From the NCBI GenBank assembly GCA_004123355.1, contig SCHM01000002.1, positions 6,111,569 through 6,175,568 of the forward strand: a stretch of 64,000 nucleotides of DNA, in the 5' to 3' direction. Numbering within the stretch: position 1 is the stretch's first letter; every line of letters begins with the position of its first letter. Source of the stretch: Amphirosellinia nigrospora (Eukaryota; Ascomycota; Sordariomycetes; Xylariales; Xylariaceae). Below the pieces are notes generated by a model that was not told the DNA's origin, did not search any database, and saw only the letters and a program-made list of their open reading frames with translations. Below, one piece after another: positions 22,604 to 34,851 of this stretch. The translations under genes were made by a program, and so were the position numbers.

Positions 22604-24616
22604 ATGCCCTTAAAGCGAGGATTAGAACGCGAGTCATGCGACTTCTGCTTCCGTCGCAAAATCAAATGCGACCGCTCGTCCCGTGCTGTGATGGGTCGCC
22701 CGGCGTCATGCTCCCAATGTGACCTTCGCCAAACGCCCTGCACTTTCGAATCCGACGACGTTCGCGTTCAACGACGTCAGAAGAACTCGCCCAAGCACGA
22801 CCTTTCCCGTGTCACCGCTAGCGTCAATACGCCAACTGGGGTCAAGCCTCAACAGCAAGTTAGTCATGGGGTTATAAGTAGTGATGGATGGACTCGCACA
22901 AGAAACCTGGCCGTGACTGCTAGCAATGATATGTTGCCGCCTACATATCTCGATGGCTCTACTGTCTCAAGCCGGTTGTCGCTGGAGAACGGCACATCCA
23001 CATCTACTCCCCAATCGACAACGACAACTCCAATAACGACGTTCTCACTGCAAACGTACCGGGATTTGGAGTTTGGGCTAAGCCCTGAGGGTATCTCGCT
23101 GCTGGACTCCATCTTCTTGCAAAGCCATGATATATCAGAATATCCTGCAACCCAAGACGCTACGCAGACCCCGGCCGTACAACTTGGTGATGAGTCTCAG
23201 AATAATATAGTTACAACTAAAAATCCCTACTGCGACTTGGAAACTCCGCCCAAGATTCTGGATGCGGCGATTGAGGCGTATTTCACCTTCGCTTGCCTCG
23301 CTCTCCCTATCCTCTCCAAAGATGGGTTCATGACGGACTACAAGAATCGCCGGAGTAGTACCGCACTCGTATGCGCTGTTGCGTGTCGAGGGTGTCCGTT
23401 CATTCAATCAACGGAGAAATGGACGCTGCAACAGCGTTTCGCTTCACGCTTCAGGGAAGCGTTCCTTAAAGCACGAAGCAATACCGCAAGTCAGGATGTC
23501 GTTAGACTGGACGACCTCGAAGCCCTAGCTATCATGCTTGATTTCGAGTACGAGAATGCCGATAGTTTTACGACGCCGCTCGAGTCGCAGTTGCAAAATT
23601 TATTGTTGACTAATGATTCTCTTGTTTTGATGACTTTACAATACCACATCGAGACCTGTCCTGTAGCAGAAACTGGCGTACCTACTGCACTCTCTAAAGC
23701 TGCGCAACGTCAAACACTCCTCTTCTGGTACGTTTATGGTTGGGATGCCTTCTGTTGCCTCGATCGTAAAATGGCTTCACGAATTCGAGACGAGGACATT
23801 GACCTATCAGTACGACTACACGAGTATGACGAAAACATAATATACTTCGACGCCATCCTTGGTCTAGCAACCATCGCTCGAAACATGACACAAACACTCT
23901 GCAGTCCAGTGGCTAGACGGAATGGCGTAAAACATCACGATGTATTAAACCTTTATAAGCAGCTGGAGGAGTGGCGCACGAACATCTGCCCATCTGCTCT
24001 GAAAATTCCCTACCCTGACCATGTGACCCACCGACGAGAACGAACACGATCCTTAGGTACAGAGCTAAAAGACTTTCTTCCCTTACACAAAGCAGTAGTT
24101 GCGTTGCTGGAATTAAGTTGTTTCATGCAAATGGAAGCCTGTGTCGCAGAATACGGCATTGAGGATCGCGATACCTTCTTGGGTCAGATTGTTGATACGC
24201 GGATTCAATACGAGTCTCTACAAGCAGCCTATAAGATAGTAGAGGTAGCTCGATGGATTGAGAAACTCACCGTCAACGAGAGAATACTCACACCCACAAG
24301 CACATATGTCATGGCTGATCTTGCACCGGTAGTCATACGCAATATCTGTGCCGGAGCCTCCAATTGGCTCTCCCTACGAGCAAAAGAGACACTTCATTCA
24401 ACAGCAGAAGAAGGATTGAAGCTTGCTATAGCAAGACCTAATCATGAATTTAGCGGTAGAAATAGTGTAGTACGAGGAAGAAGTTGGGTAGAATCATTAA
24501 CGACATTACGGGATATCGTCGCCACGGCCACTTCACACAGGGATACAGAATGTATAATCCAACGGTTAGACCAGGAGCTAGAGTCCGTGAAAGGTCTGTC
24601 TGCGACATATATATGA
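22604..24616 (+). CDS. Zn(II)2Cys6 fungal transcription factor
   Basis: Fungal-specific nuclear regulator. The start chosen is the first ATG in frame (MPLKRGLERESCDFC), giving 670 residues. The binuclear zinc cluster is complete: Cys12, 15, 22, 36, 39 and 46 (CDFC-FRRKIKC, then CSQC-DLRQTPC), with a spacing of 13 in the central loop. It is followed by a basic stretch and a Ser/Thr-rich linker (SRLSLENGTSTSTPQSTTTT). The middle homology region includes RSSTALVCAVACRGCPFIQS, RFASRFREAFLKARS, DDLEALAIMLDFEYENAD and LFWYVYGWDAFCCLDRKMAS. No intron and no frame break in about 2 kb, unlike the conserved genes around it. Target genes cannot be told; there is no gene cluster next to it to suggest one. 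Confidence 0.9.
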   Translation: MPLKRGLERESCDFCFRRKIKCDRSSRAVMGRPASCSQCDLRQTPCTFESDDVRVQRRQKNSPKHDLSRVTASVNTPTGVKPQQQVSHGVISSDGWTRTRNLAVTASNDMLPPTYLDGSTVSSRLSLENGTSTSTPQSTTTTPITTFSLQTYRDLEFGLSPEGISLLDSIFLQSHDISEYPATQDATQTPAVQLGDESQNNIVTTKNPYCDLETPPKILDAAIEAYFTFACLALPILSKDGFMTDYKNRRSSTALVCAVACRGCPFIQSTEKWTLQQRFASRFREAFLKARSNTASQDVVRLDDLEALAIMLDFEYENADSFTTPLESQLQNLLLTNDSLVLMTLQYHIETCPVAETGVPTALSKAAQRQTLLFWYVYGWDAFCCLDRKMASRIRDEDIDLSVRLHEYDENIIYFDAILGLATIARNMTQTLCSPVARRNGVKHHDVLNLYKQLEEWRTNICPSALKIPYPDHVTHRRERTRSLGTELKDFLPLHKAVVALLELSCFMQMEACVAEYGIEDRDTFLGQIVDTRIQYESLQAAYKIVEVARWIEKLTVNERILTPTSTYVMADLAPVVIRNICAGASNWLSLRAKETLHSTAEEGLKLAIARPNHEFSGRNSVVRGRSWVESLTTLRDIVATATSHRDTECIIQRLDQELESVKGLSATYI

Positions 24617-25469
24617 TAGGCATCCACTGCTTACTACTCATTTTCGTCCTCTTTTCCCTGCGTAATACGTCCGGCGAATCCTTCGCAAAAGTCCCGTAAA
24701 AATCCCCCAGAGTCCTACAAGGCTATGGGCTTACTCGAAACTATTTAACTTGGCGCCTAAGTCTTCGTTCGTAAAAGCAAGAAGCTCAATCTCAATTAAG
24801 CAGACGATCACCAGTAGACTTAATTACATATTACGATCTTTATCTACAAATCGATAAATGTGGCATCATTCATTTTTAGACCAACATATGAGCTTCCTAA
24901 TGGGTTGTTTACATTTAGTGCCTCAACTACCTGGACCCCTTATCTCCCCCGGGCGAGGTTTCGCAATCGGGCTACAGCAACTTTAGAGATTTTGATGCGA
25001 ATACCTCATCCGTTCCTATGACCATCCTATCGACTGAAGACAATGAAAGTGCCCCTTCTTTGATTTTCATTACACATCTCCGTTTCTGGGCAACCTCAGC
25101 TGATGGAATCAACAATATTAGCAACAGGTTGATTTCCAAACTCTTTGCCACCTATCTGAATAAACAGCTATCGGTCGTTTACACCAAACAATGGATGAAA
25201 CCCATATCCCAATATACCAAGCACACTCTCCTCAACAGGCAGCCCCTAGGAGATATAGAGGACGCGAAGCCGAGTCACCAACGGCCGAGTTATTGATCTC
25301 TCGACCAATACCACTCGCAACTGATGCTCATGTCAGATTGTGATACAATTCTGTCTATTTAAGAGCCGATCTAGTAGCGACGCGGTCGCCAATACCCCGA
25401 CCCAGATTATAATCCAATCCCTTATTACGACGCTTGAGGATATTCCTATAGTCAAGACCCGCGCAGAGC

Positions 25470-26125
25470 TCAGTAGCATGTAAAATCAAATATCCGGCCC
25501 GTTTTGAGTTCTACTATCACGATCGCCGCAGATGCACTTGGCTTGTACTTGGCCAACGGATCAACCGAGGTGTTGACATCAAGGCGGGCGAAGAGGTTCA
25601 GATAGTCGCTGTATTCCTTCGGTCCACCCTTTTGGCATGTCTTGGAGTTATGCATTGCAAAATCCCGCCGCTCCTGCAAGGTCCGGAACTTTAAAATTAT
25701 TTATTCCTATATGCGGCTATTACTAACTGGGGTTATAAAAGGCCTATACAATGCAGCCGGGAAGTTCACGTATCAATTTTTGTAAAAATATATATATATA
25801 TATATATATAATAAAGGTCGCTTCAGTTATGAATCTTCGGGAGCCATCTAATGCAGGCCGTTCTGCGCAAGGTGGTCAGCGCGTGGCGTACCAGGTGATT
25901 TTCCACACGACAAGTGAAGACTTGAACCGACCGCCTCGTATCTTGACTCGGGATGCAAATCAATAGAGCATCGCTGATTTGATCATGTATGGTAAGATTG
26001 CTATCGATGCCAATGTGATCACGGGCTTGATCAAGCTGGGGTAGTGAGAGATAATCTGAGGGGGACGAACTAATAGGGCGGGCTCTAGATGGTCGATAGG
26101 TTTGGATAGTGTTAGAACAGTCCAC
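25470..26125 (-). CDS. Possible small protein gene(s), weak
   Basis: Two adjacent minus-strand frames could be exons of one small gene. The upstream one (26125 to 25823) reads SPSDYLSLPQLDQARDHIGI and VFTCRVENHLVRHALTTLRR. The downstream one (25676 to 25470) reads HNSKTCQKGGPKEYSDYLNL, SVDPLAKYKPSASAAIVIVE and ends GRIFDFTCY. The few cysteines and small size recall fungal secreted proteins, but I see no signal peptide and the TA tract lies between the two frames. It may be a decayed gene or chance. Confidence 0.22.
25788..25811. repeat. (TA)n microsatellite
   Basis: About 12 TA units, visible directly. Confidence 0.9.
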
Positions 26126-28159
26126 TTATGCCCTCAAAAAGTCGCGAGAGTTGCCTCATTAGATACTCATAGCGTTGAGCCTCGTAGCCGAGCCTTGTCA
26201 TCTGCTTCATCATTGGGTAGAGCTATAGCTGCCACCATGGCATGTTTAGCTTCCTAGCTGCTAGACAACATGAGTCAGGAGGTGGCCGCACATGAGCTCT
26301 GGTTATCATTGTACTATCCTGAGATATATCATATATCTTTCGTCACAGCCCCAGTGTTTTCTCCAAGCACATTTCCCAAGCAACTAGTGGGTGGATGTTG
26401 GACTTAACTGCACGGCATGGAGCTTTCCGGGGTCTATATAAGGGTTTGACAGCGTGAGGTTAAAACATTGGGGCCGTGATGGGACGTGATGTGATTACTC
26501 CTCGGAGCGTACGCATTAATTGGTAGTGGATGATTTGGTACGTCGAAGACCTGGTTGTCGTTAAATCAAAATGTATGGTAGTATGAAAGATAGTGATAGC
26601 GATTGCCGGTTGTGTCTAATAAGAATAAGATGAAAGGTGCAATGTAGTGAAATGAGAAGATCGGATGAGCGGCCAAACGGTGTAGATCGACATGTGATAG
26701 CCAGTATAGAATCCACGCAGATGGCCACCGACAAACCCAAGTGCCTAGCCTACTAAGGTAGCTTTAGAACTCCCAACGTATAATTGTCGTCTGATTTAAA
26801 GTTTGGCCTTTCATAGATCTCGAATTGGTATATTATTTGTAAGCAATTGTTTACCTAAGTACTTATTTGAGTAATATTATGATAGCCTTACCACCCCAAA
26901 GGCTGGTACGTTTGATATTAGCTAATTTTCTGTCATTATTGGTACAATGGAAGTTCTATCTAGGTATAAGTAAGGGGATGACTTAGTGTTTAACAGGCTA
27001 AAGCTATGCATATAGATATTAACAATTCCTTGATTGCCTTCTTGGTATGCTCTTATTAGTAAAGTCCGTCGTGTCTATCTTGACGGGAGCCTGTTGTACC
27101 CTAGCATTACGTTTGTTTCAAGAGTCCAAGGTTACCCATACTCTGAATACCTGTCACTCATGAGACGTGATGTTCTGTTGGAAAAGAAGCCCTTTTACAC
27201 TTTTGACGCATTCAATTGCATTGGGTATCAGTAATAGTCAATTCCTTAACTTGTGTCAGTATATATTCAAAAAAGGCAATACATAAAGGCAATGCATGCC
27301 ACGAAGCGTTGTTTGATAGAACAGCTTGAGGCTCGTTACGTACCTAGGTATCTAAGACAGCTCTGGGGGGCAGTAGTGGGGTTTCTAGGCTACCTGGACC
27401 TACCTAGCGGTATCAACGGCCTACATGGGTGTGGATTTACTCGCTATTCTAGTGTGGCCACCTAGCGCCCGGCCAACCCCATCCCTGTTACCCCCAGTCT
27501 AACCCCACCGGGGTACGGTTTGGTTTAGCTGTTCACCAGCAGCACGACAGCGGGTGATTAGAGGCTGGCCAGACCCAGTTGCAGGCGGCCAGTGCCATCC
27601 CAAGCTCGCCCGGGTGGGCCCCGCCCTGACCTCACCAGCCCAACAGCCGCTATCTCAATACGGGCAGCGTGTGGAGAGCATCGGCCAGAGTCCTAAGCCA
27701 GAGAAAGGACATCTATCGTCCAAGCTCCCATCCCATCTTCATCATTCATCATACAACCTCTCTCTTTCCCAACTCCCCCCTCGATCCTCTTCATCTTGTC
27801 CCATCTAACCACCACTCTCTTGGGTTTGCTTGCACACTCCTTCCCTCGGGAATTTTAGCATCACTCTCCATCACCGAGACGATCCATCTTCATCCTCTCA
27901 TTTAGTTAGCTACCTCCTTTTTCTAGTCGCACAAAGCGTCCACGCAATCAGTTGTCATCACCACCACTGCCCGCCAGAGCTGTCCTAGTCTAGTCATACT
28001 GTGCACCTGTGCACCGGCAGGCAGGAAACCGCACTATCGTCCTCGCTGGAGCTCCAGCCAACATCTATCCCAGCCTATTCCATCTATCCCCCTCATTAGG
28101 ATATTGCTACCAAACTACACCACAGCCTGTCGCACCTAGACGTGCAACCAGCGCCCACC

Positions 28160-31100
28160 ATGGACCAGCAGCAGCAACCTCCCCCAACTGGAGGGGTTCC
28201 TGGGCCGACTGGACGCCGTCTTCACATCGCTCATCGTCGAAGCCCGTCCGAGGTGACTCCTCTGGTGAGCATGTTCTCCAATCCTGGAAGTAAGTTCAAC
28301 CCCCCTTTCCTGCCTTGTGCTACAGCTATCTGCTTGTGTTTTGATCGCACGAGACGGCCGCTCCCGCCGCCACCATACTGTTTGGCGTAGCTAACTGTGT
28401 TTGTGTTCATCAGTGGAGCAATTTGCCATCCAACAACAGATCGAGCTGCTACAACAGCAGCAACAGCAAATCCAAGCTACCCACCAGCAATACTTGAACA
28501 TGGGAATGATGCAAGCCGGCCAGCTCGGTGCTGGTGGTCAGTACAATCCTTTGCAATCAAACATGGCCAACATGTCGCCACGGCCCTTTCAGTTTCCCAA
28601 CCAGCTTCCACAGCAGCAAAATGTGCAGATGGGAGCACCGAACCAACCAATGTCCCACCGCCGGAATCAGTCCGCGCTTCCTAACATGAATCTGGGTCCA
28701 CCCCCCGCACCTTCTTCCGGGGCCTCTGGCTCTGCCTTCGGCCACTTTGATAATAATTTGCCCGGTCAGAGCCGGGAGAATGCGCCTCGAGGCGGTCGAG
28801 GAGGCGGCGCTAGTGGCGGCGGCGGAGGTCACCAGCGAAGGCATTCGCTGGCACTGGCCGATGCCAAGAAAGCTGCTGAGATTGCTCAGCAAAAGCGCAC
28901 TACGTCAGGCTTTCAATTCCCCGGCCCTGGCGCAGAGGCGACGTCGCCTGCTGACGAGCCGAAACCCAGCATCGCGGATACCCCTATAGCACAGGGGTCG
29001 TCCACTCGCGGCGGACGAGGCGGACATGGGCGCAGCCAAAGCATGGCTGTGCATGGCCGTGGAGGTGCACGCGGCGGTGCCCCAGGCGATAGTGGTGATT
29101 TTAACCGCCGCGGAGGAGGGGGCGCTGGCCACGCCCGGACATCCTCACGCAACTTTGAGGGCAACTGGCGTAATCAGAATCAAGGCCAAGAGCAACCCGC
29201 CCAAGGCCAGCAGGGATTCCAACCTGGCCATCGTCCTCGCGGTTCGGTTAATCAATCGATATCTTCGATTGGTGCTTTCCAGTACCCTGGTCAACCCCAG
29301 CTCATGCAAATCCCCGGCCAAATCCCCATGATGCAAATGTATCCCGGCCAACAACTCAACCCCATGCAAATTAACCAACTTCAGGCGCTCCAAGCTGCTC
29401 AGATGAATGGCCAGCACATGGTTGGTCTTCAAGCCAGTCAACATGCTCCTCAGCTTGGAGGCCAGCAATCACAGCAACAGCAGAGAAAGACACTATTCAC
29501 TCCTTATTTACCTCAGGCTACCCTGCCAGCGCTGCTTGGCGATGGCCAACTCGTTTCTGGAATTCTCCGTGTAAACAAGAAGAACCGTAGTGATGCATAT
29601 GTGTCAACTTCGGACGGTCTCCTGGATGCCGATATCTTTATCTGTGGAAGCAAAGATCGCAACAGAGCACTAGAGGGAGACCTAGTCGCAGTCGAGCTTC
29701 TTGATGTTGACGAAGTCTGGGGCCAAAAACGAGAGAAGGAAGAAAGAAGAAAAGAAAGGACATTACCGATACTAGAACTGGTTCTACGAACGGAAATGGT
29801 CCATCGAATACTACCAATGGCGATGATGCTGCGGCAGCCGACGGCAGCATCCGCAGAAGAGGTAGTTTGCGCCAACGGCCGACTCAGAAGAAGAACGATG
29901 ACGTAGAAGTAGAGGGTCAAAGTCTACTACTTGTTGAGGAAGAGGAAATCAATGACGAATCAAAGCCTCTCTATGCCGGTCACATTGTTGCTGTTATCGA
30001 ACGGGTTGCTGGCCAGATGTTTTCGGGTACACTTGGTCTTTTGCGACCAAGTAGCCAAGCAACTAAAGAGAAGCAAGAAGCCGAACGAGCTGCTCGAGAT
30101 GGTGGTCGCTCCCATGATCATAGACAGCAAGACAAGCCAAAGATTGTCTGGTTTAAGCCTACCGACAAGCGTGTGCCGCTTATCGCAATTCCTACCGAGC
30201 AGGCGCCACGAGATTTCGTAGAGAAGCATCAAGATTACGCAGACAGAATTTTTGTTGCGTGTATCAAACGATGGCCGATCACGTCCCTCCATCCATTTGG
30301 CACCCTCGTTGAACAGCTTGGCAAGATGGGGACCTGAAAGTTGAGACGGATGCCCTTCTCCGTGACAACAACTTCTCCTCGGATGAGTTTGCTGAAGCCG
30401 TTCTTCGGAGCGTTGGTTTCCAAGATTGGTCTCTTGCTAAGGAGGACGAGGCCTCGATCACTGCTCGCCGAGATTTCCGTGACGAAAAGATCTTGACATT
30501 TGACCTTGCCGGCACAGGTGAATTGGGTGATGCCGTCCACGTCAAGACTCAACCCGATGGCAAGATTGAGATTGGCATCCACGTGCCTGACGTTACTCAC
30601 TTTGTAAAGCCAAACTCACTAGTTGATCGTGAAGCAAAGAAGCGCGGGACTGCTGTCCATCTAGAGAATCGCACATGTGCATTGCTTCCTCCTAAGATTG
30701 CGTCTGAGCTTTGCACACTTACCCCTGGACAAGACAGACTTACTGTGAGTGTGGTCTTCAAGGTCAGCCCTCACTCAGGCGCCGTTGCCGAAGGTGACGC
30801 CTGGATCGGCAAGAGTATCGTCAAAAGTAGTGCGAAACTGTCACTCAAAGATATTGATGACGCATTAGCAGGTGAAGCTAATTTCAAGCACGAGAGTGCT
30901 GAAGTGAAGGACATTCAAATTCTCAATGTAGGACTCAATCCTTTACACCGTGGCTTTTGCTTACATTTTATAGGCTATTGCGCAAAAATTCCAGGAGACA
31001 CGTCTTGGGTCGGATGGCGAGGTTACTGCACCTCTCCGGTTGCTTCACCACCTTGATGACGAGAATATCCCTATTCAACACAACATTTTTGACACGACGC

Positions 31101-32432
31101 CAGGAACGGAGCTTGTCGAGGAGCTTCTTTACAGGGCTAACGCCTACGTTGCCCAGAAGCTAGCTAGTGGACTGCCTGAAAAGGCACTGCTTCGGCGTCA
31201 AGGACCACCTAATGCCCGGCGCCTACAAACCTTTGTTGAACGCATGGGAGCTCTAGGATATGATATTGACACGACTAGCAGTGGGACTCTCCAAAATAGT
31301 TTATTCAAAGTCGACGATGCTGGCATCCGCAAAGGCATGGAGACTTTACTTGTTAAGAGCATGCAGCACGCGAAGTACTTCATTATTGGCAAAATGAACC
31401 AGCAATTGCGATCTCACTATGCCTTGAACCTTCCCTCTACACCCATTTCACAAGTCCGACTAGGCGATACGCGGATGTGGTCGTGCACCGCCAATTGGAA
31501 GCCGTCTTGTCTGATGGTGCCATCGAGTATAACGACGATATTGAGACTTTAGTGAAGACTATTGAGTCATGTAACATCAAGAAGGAGTCGGCCCAAAACG
31601 CCCAAGAACAGAGCATCCACATCGAATCCTGCCGCATTATGGACAAGAAACGACAAGAGGTCAACGGTGATCTTATCAGCGAAGGTATCGTCCTGTGTGT
31701 CTACGAATCGGCCTTTGATGTCCTGATTCCCGAGTGGGGTTTCGAAAAACGTGTGCATTGCGATCAATTACCACTCAAGAAAGCCGAGTACAGAAAAGAG
31801 AAGAGAGTATTAGAGCTGTATTGGGAGAAAGGTGTTCCAGCTCGGCATACGTGCCCGAAGATGAACGGCCCAAGGCGGCCGCCTCGCAGCGTGTCTCGAA
31901 TGCGATAGCTGCCGCGCGCCAAGCTGAAGAAGCTGAGCGCGTTAGGAAAGAACGTGAGGAGGCTGCCCGAAAGCAGACAGACACTGGCACTATGTCTACA
32001 GATGATGTAGATGCGTTGTTTGATGACGATGATGACAATGTTTCGGATGTCACTGAGGCCATGGCGGGAGCATCGTTGGCTGAGCGTCCTACCCAGAGTG
32101 TTCCAGGGTCGCCGAATCGGTCCTCTTCTAGCGCCGCAGGTGTACTGCACCGCACCAGGTCAGATTCAAAGGTTCCCATGGCTGAGGCTGTTGAAACGCG
32201 CCTCACGAACAAGGAAAAATATCTCAAGCTATTCAAGCTAAGAGAAGAGGGCGGAGAATACATCCAAGACGTGACGGAGATGACGAGAGTGCCCATCATT
32301 CTCAAGACAGATTTATCCAAGAGCCCACCGTAAGTCCATGCCGAAGTCCAATACCCACCCGTGTGAGATTTGGAATGCTAACTCTGTTGTAGTTGCTTGA
32401 CCATCCGCTCGCTCAACCCTTATGCTCTCTAA
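28160..32432 (+). CDS. SSD1: Ssd1-family RNA-binding protein (inactive RNase II fold)
   Basis: Ssd1 binds mRNAs, many for cell-wall proteins, and represses their translation downstream of the NDR kinase Cbk1/Orb6 pathway. Exon 1 is 28160-28289 (MDQQQQPPPTGG to SMFSNPG). Introns are 28290-28413, 30928-30973 (46 nt) and 32330-32392. The N-terminus is Gln-rich (IELLQQQQQQIQATHQQYLN), then low complexity with RGG-like and RRHSLALA/GRSQSMAV segments that resemble kinase sites. Cold-shock-like and RNB regions follow: DGLLDADIFICGSKDRNRAL, KRVPLIAIPTEQAPRDF, LTFDLAGTGELGDAVHVK, HFTSPTRRYADVVVHRQL. The Asp cluster of active RNase II is absent at FDLAGTGELGD, as expected for Ssd1. It ends PCLTIRSLNPYAL. 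Four single missing bases (near 29755, 30335, 31435, 31841) shift the frame each time in the same direction. Adding four bases gives exactly 1348 codons. Confidence 0.94.
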
Positions 32433-34851
32433 TTGTTTGATTGGTGTAACACGAATTGCTTGTAGTACTTGGTATCTTGGAGCGATGGAGTGGATGGAGC
32501 ATGGTATCGTCTGGATTTGCTCAACGAACGCCAGAGGGCACAACAAAAAGGTAGAATGTATTACGAATTTCTTGTCGAAGTCCTCTCCAAGAGCATCTCT
32601 TAGTCGCATCAGCAAAAGTTGTCATCGTGGGAACAATCGTGGGAACAAATAGATGTAAGGAGGTATTATGATCAGCCGTGTCATATGCGATAAAGCTGGG
32701 GCGCTCGGGATCGGGATGTGGACAGCCCCGTGACTGGTTTATTGCTCTTTAGGATGTCTGAAGATAATATCAGGCAAGATATGTCTCCTAAAATTTCGAC
32801 GCGGCATGCTTCTCATCTACCGTGCGTCTTTCTAGTGTTAGCTAGATAGGCCACGACTATGAACGGTTTCCCCGTATTATGTATAATTGTATGACCCTTT
32901 GCCCCTACCCAACGGCAAGAGGAGAGACGGGCCAGGGATCTCGCGGTAAGGGAATCCAAGGAGTTATGCGTGTTTGCTGCTTAGACTATTTCAAACTGTT
33001 TGTTGTCAGGATCTCTCTTGATTCCCGTCAATTAAGGCTCTGGTGCGGAGCCCTCAAGGCGAACCTTCGTTGCTAGTGCATCAATAAGTCATGACACTAC
33101 GTATTTGAGGCAGTCCCCAATGAACTTCCTACGTGTACTGTAGTTATCTAATAAACATGTCGGACCATGCCGGTTATGTTTCGCCTACAGGCCCTTGTTT
33201 TAGCTCCAGCCTGAACCTGCCCGGAGACTATAAGACCCGTGGGCTGCTTGTTTTGCAGCCGATCAAAGCAACTAGGTTAGTTTTGTTTTATTTCTGGGAA
33301 GTCTTGCGAGATATGAACCGTGTTATTATCTATCTTATAACCGACGTCTAACCTGACTTTGAATGCGAATGAACTTGCTCTATAATCTTCTATGCTAGTC
33401 TCGGCTTCGTCGCCGCAAACAATATTTGCAGGCATTTGCTGCTGTGGTGTCGTAGAGACTAATCAAGGTGATGATGTATCAAAAGCTAATTTGAGAAGAT
33501 CTAGGATCGACAGAGGGGATTTCTAATTCCGTCTCTGCAACCAAGGGAGAGTGACATGCACGCGATTGGGTACCGTTCATTGATTATGCTTTCGAGATAA
33601 CCCATTGAGACTCCTATATCAACAACCACCATTGTGACGGAAAAATGGTATAGAATGTTGCTTCCAGGGTTATCGTGTCATAGCCTATGACTCCCGTAGT
33701 TCGCACGCTAGACGCCATAGGGATAAGTTGGTAGGATTTCGAGATTGACAGATCACGAACAGATCCATCATCGGCACAGTAACAGCATCTCGAGGTAGTT
33801 TCAGTGTTCGGGTTGACGCTCGCCCGTGTAGACAAGTGCTGTCGGCTCAAGCCCCATGAAACAGCATCTGAGGCAGATGGGCCGTCAGCCCCTGCCCTGC
33901 TCCTGGGAATCCCCGCGGTGGCTGCTGCAGCGGATGCGGTACGCTGTACGCCCTCTCATAATAATGCATATGTGCTGTAGGGCCCGGAACGCCAAGAACC
34001 CTGGTGCTACCCTGGAACGTCCGTGCTTGGCAAACCTAACCTGGGATCCTCGACTTCCATCTCAACTTCATCTGCCAAGTCGTGAAGTACAAACCCTTCC
34101 CATTGGCTAACCGGCAGCTTGCCTCGAATTCGTTTCGTTTCCCTTAACGCCGCCAGCACGTGTGATTCGACTCTTAGCGCTTCATCCCACGCGTGAATAG
34201 GTATCTACAGCTATTATACATACATCAAGGGTCTACGAACCCCAGCATGCTCCGTCCCATCTCTTCCCCCTTCAACCTTGGCACACATCCGCGTTCGGAA
34301 GCGAATCCTCGATAAGGAACAAGTAATGCCGACGGGATGAGATCAAGGAGCAATGGGGAATCACAGGGGAACCGCAAAGTGCTGACAGCTAGGGATCATC
34401 CTATCCACGCCCGGCCAGCCTTCTTTCCGTGAAGCATCCCCCCAGGGCATTTGATTCCGTGCTCTGCTCTGCTTTGCCGTGTCCTGCCATGCTTTGCGGT
34501 GCATGGCAGCTTAGCTTTAATGCGGCCATGTTTCCCACCTCTGGACTGAACCTTGGTTTCCCATTCTCTTCTTTATCCCTATCCGTCGTTCGTGTGCATC
34601 AATCCTACTCCATAAGCGCTGGTCTGCTTCCCTAGGATCAACGACTTTCACTCATTTTTTAAACGTCTAATTCTTCTAATACCCAGGTGGGATTTTATAC
34701 CTTAGGAACAGCTAGGCTGGTTCTTGCTTTCATTTCATCGCCAACAACCCCTAACTAATTCGACTGCTACTATCACCATCGGACGGGATCAGGAAAAGAA
34801 GTGAACAAAGGCAAATAGCAGTATTTCGACGAGAGTATAATAGCAAACAAG
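32433..34851. other. Intergenic between SSD1 and the Rds1-like gene
   Basis: 2.4 kb, no supported gene. The frames at 32879-33351 and 33614-33850 are short and unlike protein families I know. About 34420-34850 is pyrimidine-rich and probably promoter and leader of the next gene. Confidence 0.45.

Larger units (their letters stand above)
24617..28159. other. Long mostly intergenic region ending in the SSD1 leader
   Basis: 3.5 kb. It holds a TA microsatellite (25788-25811), two weak minus-strand small frames (25470-26125, listed separately), AT-richer DNA from about 26800 to 27300, and C/T-rich tracts from about 27720 to 27990 that probably lie in the SSD1 promoter and 5' leader. I see no RNA gene. 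Confidence 0.45.

Noticed and set aside
24442-25296. Short frames after the Zn2Cys6 gene
   Set aside because: Shadows or short chance frames without recognisable sequence.
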